Assembly: GCF_030815985.1 (NCBI RefSeq)
Contig: NZ_JAUSXM010000001.1
Span: 3,968,001-4,032,000 of the forward strand
Direction of reading: 5' to 3'
Origin: Paenibacillus sp. W2I17
GTDB taxonomy: Bacteria; Bacillota; Bacilli; Paenibacillales; Paenibacillaceae
Length of the DNA stretch: 64,000 bases
The position numbers and the translations under genes were made by a program. Shown here in pieces: positions 1 to 9,130 of this stretch (the stretch's first letter is position 1; each line of letters starts with the position of its first letter). The notes beneath the pieces are model-generated. The model was not told the origin of the DNA and did no database searches. It saw nothing but the letters and a program-made list of their open reading frames with translations.

Positions 1-270
1 CTTGAGTTGTGCAATCTTGTTGCGCAGACCATCAATCTCGTCCTGCAATTCGTCGCAGAGCTGCGACAGATCCACCATTTCTTTTTCCGCACGCGTCATA
101 TCCTGTGCCCGATAACCCTCATAGAAGATGCGACCCATATCTGTAAAATGGACTTCCTGTTCCTGTTGCAAGCCCACAATCTGGTTGTTCAGTTTCCCAA
201 TCTCAACGGCGTGCTGGGCACGCTCTGTTGCTTTGTTCGCTCCGTCTTTGATGCGCTGAAGCAGTTTCAT
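1..270 (-). CDS. Coiled-coil / zinc-ribbon-type protein, N-terminal part (cut by window edge)
   Basis: Reading leftward from the ATG at 270, the frame is open to the window edge (90 codons). The visible part is charged and heptad-rich, with KLLQRIKDGANKATERAQ at the start followed by E/Q/K-rich stretches, so it is very likely an alpha-helical coiled coil. A GGAGGAAT ribosome site lies just upstream of the ATG. Paenibacillus proteins with this kind of N-terminus usually end in a CxxC zinc ribbon, but that part is outside the window, so the name is an inference. No catalytic motif is visible. It is divergent from the helicase gene at 620. Confidence 0.65.
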   Translation of the reverse strand, partial: MKLLQRIKDGANKATERAQHAVEIGKLNNQIVGLQQEQEVHFTDMGRIFYEGYRAQDMTRAEKEMVDLSQLCDELQDEIDGLRNKIAQLK

Positions 271-619
271 GACCATTCCTCCTCTGTCCCGTCAAAACCA
301 ATATTATCATTTCTATTTAGTAGTAAATTAGCATATTACATCCTTCATGCAAAATGCTTAGGCATATAACTTATACGATATCATGCCAAAAAGTTGCGTA
401 ATCTCGTGCAGGTGCCCGTTTTATACCGATACTGGATGAAATCGGGGGCTTTCGTCAAGACCATATGTTCGGGTATAATGAAGCTTTGACCATACTTAAC
501 CGCCTGATTAGGCGACTAACTCTATCATACCAATTTACAATGTGATTGTGAAAAGGGCAAATGGTTTACTTTTAGCCGGGATAGTCCTATCCCTGAATGC
601 ATACAGAGGTGGATGAAAC
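271..619. promoter_or_regulatory. Intergenic region between divergent genes, possible promoter
   Basis: No gene is seen in this 349-bp stretch. A TATAAT hexamer at 474-479 reads toward the helicase gene. The hexamer 17 bp upstream (TTCGTC, 451-456) is only a weak -35 match, so the promoter call is tentative. An AGAGGTGG ribosome site precedes the helicase ATG at 620. Confidence 0.3.
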
Positions 620-3200
620 ATGTTAAGTCCGAACTCAACGTTCTACCCCCGTCCGCTCGGGGTTACCCCGGCGGCGTCCCTGCCCCAGTCCCCGTCTGCT
701 CCGCTGGAGACCAGTCGGCAACTCGTGGGTAATGAGCAACAGGATGCCTTTTATTTTCGTTCTCTGGAAGAGGCCGGCATCAAGTTAAACGCACCACAAA
801 TCTCGGCAGTCCGTCACGGCAGAGGACCGATTCTGACGCTCGCCGGAGCCGGCTGTGGCAAAACAACTGTGCTGGCTGCAAGAGCTGGCTATCTCATAGA
901 GGTCAGTGGCGTACATGCAGGCAGTATCCTGCTGGTGACGTTCACGAACAAAGCCGCCACCGAGATGAAAGACCGGATAGCGGCTTTGCCAGGTATACGC
1001 CCAGCGGCCGCAAGAGCCGTGCAAGCTCGCACCTTTCACTCTTTTGCGCTGACATTACTGCGTCATTACGGTGTACAGGAAGAGATCTTTGGCGAGTCGC
1101 GGGCTCAGCATACGGTGCTGAAGATGCTTCTTCGCCAAAATGGCATGAGTGAAGCCTTCCAGCCTGAAAGTCTGCTGGCCATGCTGTCCGCATGGAAGAT
1201 GCAAGGATCGGAAACAACCGACTTGCCTGAGAAATCACAGGAAGAACGCGATGCCAAGCGTGTCCTGCTTGGTTACGAAGCCTGGAAGCAGGATCGGGGC
1301 AAAATGGATTTTGATGATATTTTACTACGGGCAGCCGCGCTGCTTCGTGATCCTGCTGTTCTGGGGCCGCTTCAGAAGCGTTTCCAGTACATTATGGTGG
1401 ATGAGTTCCAGGATACCAACCATCTGCAGTATGAAATTGTGCAAAAACTGGCTTCCGCTCACCGCAATCTGATGGTTGTGGGAGACGATGACCAGACGAT
1501 CTATACCTTTAATGGCGCACGCCAGGAATCAATTTTGGAATTCGATAAAGTATACCCCGGCGCACGCATTGTGACGCTGGATATCAATTATCGCAGTGAT
1601 GCACGCATTCTGGGACTCGGAAGTGAACTGGTCGCCCGCAATAAACGCAGACGTGACAAACGGCTGCGTGCTGCCGGAAACCGCGGCGATGCACCCCGTT
1701 TCGCTACACCTTCCAATGCAGAGGAAGAAGCGGCGTGGGTTGTAAACCAGCTGTGTCAACAGGTTGAAGAAGGGCAGCACACCTATCGTGATATTGCGAT
1801 TCTTCACCGGACAGCAAGCAGCAGCCGGGCTGTATTCGAGCAGCTTGTGTTGAAAGATGTACCTTTTGTACAGCATGGTGCTTCCCCGGTGTTCTATGAC
1901 CAGTCTCTCATCAGACCCCTGATGGATCATTTGCGTCTGTCTCTTGATCCACGTGCCATGGATGCTCTCCCAAGTGCGCTGGGACCACTCTACGTTTCAC
2001 GGGATGCAGGGCTGGAGTGGATTCAGCGTTGCGAACAACAACAGGCGAAGAAATATCCGCTCATACATCTTGTGAAATGGGACAAGCTGAAACCGTTCCA
2101 GCAGGAACAGGTCAAGGAACGCATCAAGCTGATCAAATCACTGCACAAACTAAAACCCATCATCGCCATTCAGGAGATGCGCAGGCAATTCTACGACAAG
2201 TATATGGAAAGTGGTGACCCCAGCATCTTCACCCATTATAAGGAAACGATGCTGGAAACCCTGGATGAATTCGAAGCTGCCGTCAAAAAATTCGAAACGG
2301 TAGAAGAGTTCATCCAATTCGCGGATGAACTCTCCCGCAGACACCGGGAGATGGAATCTCTGCGCCGCGCACAGGACAGTGACGCAGTGCAGCTGATGAC
2401 GATCCACCGGGCCAAAGGACTGGAGTTCCCTTGTGTGTACTGGATCGGAGCCAGTGAGAGGCATTGTGCCTCACAGTACAGCACTGCGTCAGGATATTCC
2501 TGAGGATCAGAAAGCTGCGCTTGCTATGCAGCAGACAGATGCCGAACTGGACATGGCGCTGGAGGAAGAACGAAGACTCGCCTATGTTGCCATCACACGG
2601 GCCAAGCAGTACTTGTATGTCACCTCACCGGCAAGTCATCATGGAAAGCCAGCGGATGTGTCCCGTTTCCTGCTTGAAGCCTTCGGTATGGAAGTTCCGG
2701 ACAAACGTAAACCTCGTGAAGAGAGCCGGACGAGCGGTCAGACTTCATATGGTAAAGGCAACGGACAGTATGCCCGCTCGGGCTTGGGTGCCCGTTCCGA
2801 AGGTCGGGATATGGCACAGCGTCGTGCCATCAGCCATAGTGACCGTCGTGACTACGAGGTCCACAACGAACGTGATGAGGATCGCCTCGGTGAACGGCGT
2901 GGTAGTGGGGAGATTCGCAACCATAAGGCGTTCAGCACCACAGGTGTAAGTCCGAAAGCTGCGAGTTCCTCCAGTTCACATTCGCACACTTCAGGTTCGG
3001 GTAATGCCGAGCGTACGGAGACCGTTGCGGTCTGGAAGTGCAGTTCATCCACCTGTAAAGCGTGGCTAAGACAGAAGCCTGCTGTGCCTTCAAAAGCAAC
3101 CAAGAAGGCATCATCGGGCCCTCCCGCCTGTCCCCTGTGTTCAGGATCGATGGAGGCTGGGACCCGCCAGGTGCCCGTAACGGGGAGATTTGGGAAATAA
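620..3200 (+). pseudogene. UvrD/PcrA-type superfamily 1A DNA helicase, broken by a +1 frameshift near 2459
   Basis: ATP-dependent 3'-5' DNA helicase of the UvrD/Rep/PcrA type. The first frame (620-2503) holds the P-loop GAGCGKTT (about residue 75), motif Ia TFTNKAA, Walker B VDEFQDTN, motif III GDDDQTIYTFNGA, motif IV NYRSD and motif V TIHRAKGLEF. It then goes out of frame after IGASE. The continuing frame (to 3200) restores the family sequence GIVPHSTALR and motif VI EERRLAYVAITRAK. One extra base at about 2459 explains the break exactly; without it the gene would encode about 859 residues. The C-terminus adds a low-complexity Arg/Ser/Gly region and a CxxxxC...CxxC zinc-ribbon-like tail, which PcrA lacks. 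All catalytic motifs are intact, so this may be a sequencing or assembly error rather than a dead gene. Confidence 0.85.
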
Positions 3201-3297
3201 ACGAAACGGGATACCGTTATAGCTCGTTTCAGGGCGCTTTTTGCTGTTTATTAACAGTAGAAGCGTCTTTTTTCCATTTCAGAATGGGGGTTGGATT

Positions 3298-3666
3298 ATG
3301 CAGGACGGCAAACAACATCTGTATGTATCGGTAACACATAATCTTATTGAGCAAACCAAGAACGAATCTACACCCTTTGAGGTGTTGGTGGATGACGAAC
3401 AGTTGGGCCGATTAAAAGATCTGATGAAGGTGCTGGAAGATGACGATGCCTATACATTGCAACGGGCGCCGGTACCCTACAAATCAGCAGACCACGATGA
3501 GGCAACAGAGCAATTTTCAGATGGCATGACCTTGCTGTATACCTTTCTGTATGACCACGGCACGCCGGATACCCGGCAGGCAATTGAGAGCATGAACGTG
3601 CTTCCAAGGCTGCAGGATACGGATTATGATGACCCTGGATACGAGAATTCACCACTGAATAAATGA
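3298..3666 (+). CDS. Hypothetical acidic protein, 122 aa
   Basis: The start is taken as the ATG at 3298, preceded by GGGGGTTGG; an in-frame upstream extension to 3241 lacks a ribosome site. The product is soluble and acidic, with no signal peptide or membrane segment. It has a DDEQLGRLKDLMKVLEDDD segment and a DxxDYDDPGYE tail. I do not recognise the family; similar short proteins in Paenibacillus are annotated as hypothetical. It lies about 100 bp after the helicase in the same direction, so co-transcription is possible. It ends at a strong bidirectional terminator. Confidence 0.65.
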   Translation: MQDGKQHLYVSVTHNLIEQTKNESTPFEVLVDDEQLGRLKDLMKVLEDDDAYTLQRAPVPYKSADHDEATEQFSDGMTLLYTFLYDHGTPDTRQAIESMNVLPRLQDTDYDDPGYENSPLNK

Positions 3667-3675
3667 CCTGATGCC

Positions 3676-3724
3676 AAAAAGCATGCGCAGCCGCAGATCA
3701 CGCGGAAGACGCATGCTTTTGTTA
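3676..3724. terminator. Bidirectional intrinsic terminator
   Basis: The inverted repeat AAAAGCATGCG ... CGCATGCTTTT sits between two convergent genes. It offers a T-run on either strand. Confidence 0.8.
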
Positions 3725-3753
3725 TATGAAGGACAACAGGAACGGGAATGGAT

Positions 3754-4824
3754 TTAATCCAGACGAATCTCCTGCCCTTTCTCAGCGGATTCGTAGATTC
3801 CGCACAACATGCGTGTGGAAGCCACCCCATCCGCAATTGGGCTGATCGGCTCTGTACCGTTCAGGCAGCAATCCACAAAGTGGTCAATCTGGTTCTGGAA
3901 TGCACTATGAATATGGAGACCCGTATTGTCCGTCTGGGGTTCAATATTTAGGATGGTATTATTTTTCTCCGTGACGATCAGTGTCTCCGGCTCCAGTTCG
4001 AACCCACCACGCTCGCCGTATAATTTCACCGAAGATTCATCTCCGCGTGCATGAAGGGTAAAGCTCACATCCACCGCCAGCGAAGCCCCGTTCTCAAACC
4101 GAATAAGTGCATTCGCCATATCTTCCACATCATTCACCGCTGCGCTGTAGTCGGCTGCTTTGTAAAAAGAAAGATGTTCGATATGGGCACGATTGCCCAA
4201 CTTCCGATACGTATTACCACTGACCGAAACGGGTTTCGGCCTGCCCATGAGGTACCAACACTGGTCAATAATATGTACGCCGAGATCAATCAGGGGACCA
4301 CCGCCGGAACGGCTTTTGTCAGCGAACCAACCGCCTGGATTGCCGTGACGCCGCAGAATGGAAGCTTTGGCATAATACAGTTCACCAAACTCCCCGGCAT
4401 CAATGAATCTGCGCATCATCTGCATATTGTTATCATAACGCCGCACAAATCCAACGATAAACGTACGTCCGCTCTTCTTCACCGCTTCTTCAATCCGCAG
4501 TGCATCTTCCACATTGGTTGCGACCGGTTTCTCCAGCAACACATGCTTGCCTGCCTCCAGTGCAGCAATGGCAAATTCGGCGTGTGTATTATTCCAGGTA
4601 CAGATACTGACGGCATCCACATGCGGGTCCTCCAGCATCTCCCGATAATCGGTGTACACGGATTGAGCATCATACTTTTGTGCCGCAGCTTTAGCCCGTT
4701 CTTCGTTCAGATCGCAGATCGCATAGATGACGGCATCCTCGTTTTTCGCATAACACCTCATATGAAGATCCGAGATTGATCCTGTACCGATCATTCCGAT
4801 GTGCAACATTTGTTTCGTGCTCAT
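3754..4824 (-). CDS. Gfo/Idh/MocA-family NAD(P)-dependent oxidoreductase
   Basis: This 356-aa sugar or cyclitol dehydrogenase-type enzyme has an N-terminal Rossmann fold beginning HIGMIGTGSISDLH (the GxGxxx dinucleotide loop). It continues with the family-typical AICDLNEERAKAAA, the EKPVATN motif (Lys of the conserved EKP near residue 95) and a C-terminal alpha/beta domain with GGGPLIDLGVHIID, where the family's catalytic D/H region lies. The substrate cannot be read from sequence. The second of two adjacent ATGs (4824) has the better spacing to the GGGAGG site. It follows the GNAT gene in the same direction, with about 47 bp between its start and the GNAT stop, so the two probably form an operon. 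Confidence 0.92.
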   Translation of the reverse strand: MSTKQMLHIGMIGTGSISDLHMRCYAKNEDAVIYAICDLNEERAKAAAQKYDAQSVYTDYREMLEDPHVDAVSICTWNNTHAEFAIAALEAGKHVLLEKPVATNVEDALRIEEAVKKSGRTFIVGFVRRYDNNMQMMRRFIDAGEFGELYYAKASILRRHGNPGGWFADKSRSGGGPLIDLGVHIIDQCWYLMGRPKPVSVSGNTYRKLGNRAHIEHLSFYKAADYSAAVNDVEDMANALIRFENGASLAVDVSFTLHARGDESSVKLYGERGGFELEPETLIVTEKNNTILNIEPQTDNTGLHIHSAFQNQIDHFVDCCLNGTEPISPIADGVASTRMLCGIYESAEKGQEIRLD

Positions 4825-4871
4825 CATCGTCCTCCCTTCCTTTTCCACAACTTCCACAACATCATTATCGT

Positions 4872-5348
4872 CTAGTCTGCCCGCAGCATGCCTTCGTAAA
4901 TACCCGGCGTTGAATTTTCAATCTTCACGGCACCCAGCGTCTGGGCATAGAAATCCACAGGTCCCGCTGATCCGATAATCGCATACCCGTAACCGTCCGC
5001 CTTCATCGCATGCATACAGGCCAGTAACAGGGCTGTGCCTACACCTTTGCCGCGTGCATCCTGGCTCACACCTGTCGGTCCAAAGAAGTTGCGACATGTC
5101 GCTTCGTAACAGGCAAATCCAATCATTTTCCCATGCTCAACCGCAATATAACAGGACACTGGCTGACGCGCAAAAGCGACCTCACATTCATCCACCCAAG
5201 CCTGACTAAAATGTGATTTCACCCAATCCAGTACAAGCTGTTTTTCTGGGGCAATGGCTCTTCGAATCACAATGGAGGATTCCTCCAGCGCTCTCAGTCC
5301 ACTCTCTTGCTCCGGCAAACGATAGAGCGCTACCAACATATCACTCAT
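4872..5348 (-). CDS. GNAT-family N-acetyltransferase
   Basis: The 158-aa product has the GNAT core: beta-strand IAVEHGKMIGFACYEA and the acetyl-CoA loop SQDARGKGVGTALLLACMHAMK (motif A, Q/RxxGxG/A). The C-terminal segment YAIIGSAGPVDFYAQTLGA contains the Tyr that often acts as general acid. A GAGGAGG ribosome site precedes the ATG. The substrate is unknown. It is the first gene of a likely two-gene unit with the oxidoreductase downstream, which hints at small-molecule metabolism rather than protein acetylation. Confidence 0.9.
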   Translation of the reverse strand: MSDMLVALYRLPEQESGLRALEESSIVIRRAIAPEKQLVLDWVKSHFSQAWVDECEVAFARQPVSCYIAVEHGKMIGFACYEATCRNFFGPTGVSQDARGKGVGTALLLACMHAMKADGYGYAIIGSAGPVDFYAQTLGAVKIENSTPGIYEGMLRAD

Positions 5349-5597
5349 CTAATCCGTTCCTCCTCGTACTCGAATGTGAAATAGGACAAAGGTTTGGCCA
5401 CTTACCTGAAATTAACCTGATCCTGCTGCGGATAACCTGCAATACAAGCGATATTTCTAATTTAAACTAACCTACCGCTTACATTCATTGCATTTCAACT
5501 GCAACACTTAGACGATTTGTCCCGTCTATTAACTTGAAGAGCGGCCCTAAGGAAGATTTTACCGCGTCAGTACACAGATTAGAAGGGATGAATATTG

Positions 5598-6662
5598 ATG
5601 AACAACAACATGAAAAAAGTAAGTGCACTGATGGCCCTATCCATGGCATTGGGTGGTGGAGCCGCTTATGCAGCAACACTGGACAACACACAACCAGTCC
5701 ATCAAACATCCGTTTCAGCAGATAGTAATGCAGCGAGTGTAGTAAACGTATCCGTGAATGGGGCAACCATCTCTGATGGTTATTGGAACAAAGATGGCAA
5801 AGTAGCCATGATCCCGCTGCGTGATCTTACCGACGCACTGGGTATTGAACTGGAATGGAATAAAGAAACTAAAACTGCAGAGCTGACTCGTGGTGCTCTC
5901 TGGACACAGGTAATCACAGGCAAGGATCAATATTCCGTGAATAAAATGCTGCTCACGCTGGGTACAGCGCCCGAAATCACAGGCGGGAAATTGTATGTAC
6001 CGGTTTCTTTTGCTGAGAAAGCACTGCATGGACAAGTGAACACAACAGGAAATCAAGTGACTATCTCCAGTGAAGAGGACGTGAAGACGGTTACCGAACG
6101 TGGTGTAATTACCAGAATCTCGAACCAAGATAAATATAAGTCCATCCAGATTGGCGGTGCAGGTACGGATGGTATTGTGCTCAATCTGAGCGATGAGACA
6201 AAATTCATCTCAGTTGAAGGGAAAGAGATTGCACTGACTGATCTGGCCATTGGCATGAACGTGGAAGCTGAGCATTCCCTGATCACCACCCGCAGTCTGC
6301 CACCACAAACGCCGACCTACACAGTCACTGTACTGGATGACGCTTCGGAATCACAATTGAAAGACGTTCTGGGGACAGCGGGTACAATTGAAAATGTAAC
6401 AACAGCTGAAGGCAGTATCTCACAGATTGAGATTACAGGAACACGGTTAACAGAAACCGCTCCTGACCATGTCGTGCTGAATATTGCTAAAGACACGCTG
6501 CTCGTGAACCACGAAGGTGAAACGGTGAAAGCTGAAGAACTGACCAAAGGCGCTAAAGTCATTGGGTTCTACAGCCCTATGTTGACACGCAGCCTGCCTC
6601 CAATCGGAACAGCTTGGAAAGTGGTTGTTGAAACACCTGCAGCAGAGCTGGAAGCGAAATAA
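5598..6662 (+). CDS. Exported copper-amine-oxidase N-domain-like protein
   Basis: The 354-aa secreted protein begins with a signal peptide (MKKVSALMALSMALGGGAAYA, cleavage likely after AYA). Residues about 40-150 match the copper amine oxidase N-terminal-like domain common in Paenibacillus and Clostridium: VSVNGATISDGYWNKDGKVAMIPLRDLTDALG, then LYVPVSFAEKAL. This is a substrate-binding or cell-wall-associated module without oxidase activity. The C-terminal half contains two similar beta-rich repeats, each ending with a TRSLPP motif. It starts at an ATG 10 nt after AGAAGGG; an in-frame TTG lies immediately upstream. It ends before a strong terminator. Confidence 0.85.
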   Translation: MNNNMKKVSALMALSMALGGGAAYAATLDNTQPVHQTSVSADSNAASVVNVSVNGATISDGYWNKDGKVAMIPLRDLTDALGIELEWNKETKTAELTRGALWTQVITGKDQYSVNKMLLTLGTAPEITGGKLYVPVSFAEKALHGQVNTTGNQVTISSEEDVKTVTERGVITRISNQDKYKSIQIGGAGTDGIVLNLSDETKFISVEGKEIALTDLAIGMNVEAEHSLITTRSLPPQTPTYTVTVLDDASESQLKDVLGTAGTIENVTTAEGSISQIEITGTRLTETAPDHVVLNIAKDTLLVNHEGETVKAEELTKGAKVIGFYSPMLTRSLPPIGTAWKVVVETPAAELEAK

Positions 6663-6851
6663 TACCATTGGAAAAACGTCTGGCTGAAACACATGTTATA
6701 TGTTGTTGCAGACGACCGTGTGCATCGCTTAGCACGGGGGAGTGTGGAGCATCATAATGACCAGCCATCCGCATGTAGCTCCTGGCGCGCGGTGTAATGA
6801 GTTTGGCGCATCAAGAGCTCAGCCGTGCGGCAAGGCGGCGAAGTCAATTCA

Positions 6852-6905
6852 AAATAACCTTATCCGCTTGTCTTCTGACAAGCACGGGTAAGGTTATTTT
6901 TTTGG
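6852..6905 (+). terminator. Intrinsic terminator of the copper-amine-oxidase-N-like gene
   Basis: A long stem (AATAACCTTA..CCG.CTTGTC paired with GACAAG..CGG..TAAGGTTATT) is followed by a run of seven or more T. Confidence 0.9.
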
Positions 6906-6911
6906 GTTTGT

Positions 6912-6945
6912 TGGTTTTTAGTTTTTAGTTTTTAGTTTTTTAGAT
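6912..6945. repeat. Short 7-bp tandem repeat (TTTTTAG)
   Basis: TTTTTAG is repeated about four times in tandem immediately after the terminator. The last unit has one extra T. Confidence 0.7.
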
Positions 6946-7067
6946 CGTGTCTTCAAACTTGCTCCAAAGCGAAGCGTACCTGAAACTTGTCCGGAGCAGA
7001 CACGTGCGATGTGCGCTGCATACGAAATACGTTGCATACTGAATGTAAGAGCAAGGGGCGTTAACGC

Positions 7068-7260
7068 TAACGAATCTGGGGCGTCTTATTCAAGGTTTTG
7101 AAGTGCTCGCAAAAATCTAGGGAATCTCAGGCACGCTATGTTTGAATAAATAGCTGTTTATAGCATTTTTATCAGAGTAATTTGGGAAATAACGTGTCTG
7201 ATGTTCCTTACATTTTAGCAAGAGGATCTTATAGCCAAATAAGATGTCCTGTGTTCCTTA
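7068..7260. repeat. 193-bp four-unit inverted repeat element, copy A
   Basis: Two forward units (starting 7068 and 7118) and two reverse units (ending 7210 and 7260) of the TAACGAATC...ACGTTATT motif. In this copy the right-hand units read GTTCCTTA rather than GTTCGTTA. The spacing (50/93/50 bp) is identical to copies B and C. It lies between two convergent genes. Confidence 0.85.
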
Positions 7261-7285
7261 GAAAATCCTCAGACCATCTGCCAGA

Positions 7286-7687
7286 TCAACCAGCTTGGGT
7301 TTCATCTTCAACGATCGCTTCCACTTCAATCTCAACCATCAACAAGGGATCAATGAGTGCGCTAACTTCAACCATTGTGGCTACAGGCTGGATCTGTCCA
7401 AAAAATTCACCGTGTGCCTTGCCAACTTCCTCCCATCTGGAGATATCGGTCACATACATCCGGGTTCTCACTACATGCGACATATCAGCCCCCAGTTCTT
7501 TCAGTGCATTCTCGATCGTCTGCAAAACGAACCTTGTCTGTGCATACGGATCACCCGCCCCAACAACTACACCATCTTGCATCGCGGTTGTACCCGCCAC
7601 TTCAATTCGGTTCCCTACACGGATGGCACGGCAATATCCCACCAACGGTTCCCATGGGGAGCCGGTAAAAACCTGCTGTCTGCTCAT
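7286..7687 (-). CDS. RidA/YjgF/YER057c/UK114-like protein
   Basis: The 133-aa single-domain protein matches the RidA superfamily by length and by GNRIEVAGTTAMQDGVVVGAGDPYAQTRFVLQTIENALKELGAD and VRTRMYVTDISRWEEVGKAHGEFFG. RidA enzymes hydrolyse reactive enamine/imine intermediates. This protein belongs to a divergent subgroup: the late segment reads PVATMVEVSALIDPLLMVEIEVEAI, which lacks the classical RSAVEVA arginine present in the second RidA of this window (28350-28724). Deaminase activity is therefore uncertain. The start has a GAGGGA site. Confidence 0.88.
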   Translation of the reverse strand: MSRQQVFTGSPWEPLVGYCRAIRVGNRIEVAGTTAMQDGVVVGAGDPYAQTRFVLQTIENALKELGADMSHVVRTRMYVTDISRWEEVGKAHGEFFGQIQPVATMVEVSALIDPLLMVEIEVEAIVEDETQAG

Positions 7688-7813
7688 TCTCTCGTCCCTC
7701 GCTTTGGTTGAATTTGTTTCTTCGGATTAAACATGAATTATATCAGTCTATCATCATTTAAAACAATGGAATGAAGTTTAATACCACCTTAATTCCAACA
7801 TCATTTTTGAACA

Positions 7814-7876
7814 GAAAAAAATCCCCTGAATGACTGCCCATTGGTTAGATCAAAGACGGTTCATTCGGGGATTTAT
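7814..7876 (-). terminator. Intrinsic terminator of the VanY-type lipoprotein gene
   Basis: On the minus strand, AAATCCCCGAATGA pairs with TCATTCAGGGGATTT and is followed by a T-run. Confidence 0.85.
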
Positions 7877-7921
7877 GAGAATTAGTATTAGTATCTTTTC
7901 TTTAAGGATAAAACATCCGCA

Positions 7922-8890
7922 TTACAACTTGATATTAGCCTCATCGAAGTATTCTTCCAGAGTTAACCCACTCTTCGCCACATCCGGTGCCAAATCTGTA
8001 CCGATGTACCGGATATGCCAAGGCTCATAGACGTAACCTGTGGTATCTTCCTCACCTTGCAGATAACGGATGACATATCCGTATTCTGCAGCGTGTTCAG
8101 CCAACCACTGGCCTTCCTTCGATGTGCCAAATACCTCTTCCAACACATTGCCCACACTCGGGCTGGATACATCAATGGCAAGACCGGTCTGATGTTCGCT
8201 TCGGCCTGGCACAGAGCTCACGCGATCCGTGTATTCTTGACCTTTGGTTTTGACATTATTGTTATAGATGGATACCTGACGCTGATATGAACGATAACCA
8301 GACACCGCACGAAGCTCAATACCATCTGCTTTTGCACCTGCAAACAACTTCTCCAGTGCCTCCGCAGCTTCCTTGCGCATATGCCGCTTCTCGTGAGGTT
8401 CGTCGAAGGAGAACGGTACATTCGGCTCCACCAGATCGTCCGGCTCGTACCCGTCAGGCAGACTCCGTTGCTTGTTGACAATGACGGTCATAGACTCAGC
8501 ATTGGTCACCACGGATTGTGCATCAATCGTCGTTTGCAGTGCGCTGATACTGCGTTTCTCCAGCAATGGATCTTCCGCTGTCGCCCCGTTACCATCGTCT
8601 GAAGAACCCTGCTCTTCGCCAGTTGAAGCATTCCCAGACTCGCTATCCGTGCCTTCACCGCTGTTGCCAGAAGATGATGTGTCATCCCCGCCAGCATTGT
8701 CGCCGCCCGTACCTTTATCCTCCGTAAAATGAACCGTTGTGCCGTCCGACTCCTGCTGTGTGTTACCTGCTCCATTCGGATTCTGGCTCTCCTCTGTGCC
8801 GTTCTGGCACGCGGTAAGCAATGCTCCGCATATCATCAATGAGGACAGCATAACCACCATGCGGCGCTGTCTTCCTGTAGTTGATTTCAT
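7922..8890 (-). CDS. D-alanyl-D-alanine carboxypeptidase, VanY/M15B family, lipoprotein
   Basis: The 322-aa precursor has a lipoprotein signal (lipobox LLTAC, Cys near residue 28). A Gly/Ser/Asp/Glu-rich linker of about 70 residues follows, then a zinc peptidase domain. Family motifs are visible: the substrate-binding SGYRSYQRQ, SEHQTGLAIDVSS (HxxxxxxD zinc ligands) and EPWHIRYIG (catalytic Glu and third zinc ligand His). It should trim terminal D-Ala from peptidoglycan stem peptides on the outer face of the membrane. The long acidic linker suggests it spans part of the wall. No van genes are adjacent, so a housekeeping role is more likely than glycopeptide resistance. TAGGAG precedes the ATG. 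Confidence 0.93.
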   Translation of the reverse strand: MKSTTGRQRRMVVMLSSLMICGALLTACQNGTEESQNPNGAGNTQQESDGTTVHFTEDKGTGGDNAGGDDTSSSGNSGEGTDSESGNASTGEEQGSSDDGNGATAEDPLLEKRSISALQTTIDAQSVVTNAESMTVIVNKQRSLPDGYEPDDLVEPNVPFSFDEPHEKRHMRKEAAEALEKLFAGAKADGIELRAVSGYRSYQRQVSIYNNNVKTKGQEYTDRVSSVPGRSEHQTGLAIDVSSPSVGNVLEEVFGTSKEGQWLAEHAAEYGYVIRYLQGEEDTTGYVYEPWHIRYIGTDLAPDVAKSGLTLEEYFDEANIKL

Positions 8891-9080
8891 GTAAAAACTC
8901 CTATCGCAATAATATAAATGTTATATAGTCCTCTGCGTGCAGTGTTCCCTGCGACAGTATACCTTAATTGGGAGCGAAGCTCCACCGGTAAAGACCTCCT
9001 TTAGAAGAGATCCGAATGAACATATACGGGCTGTACAGCCTGTATGATCGTTTTTTGGACTTTTAGAGCAACATGCTGCA

Positions 9081-9119
9081 ATAAAAACAAGCAGGGGTGA
9101 TCTGAGATCTCCCCCGCTC
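9081..9119 (-). terminator. Intrinsic terminator of the SNF2-SWIM operon
   Basis: On the minus strand, AGCGGGGGAGATC pairs with GATCACCCCTGCT, with a T-rich tail. Confidence 0.8.
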
Positions 9120-9130
9120 TGATGGGTGCA

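Noticed and set aside
4051..4779. 242-codon + strand frame opposite the Gfo/Idh/MocA gene
   Set aside because: Antisense to a clear oxidoreductase; no start signals.
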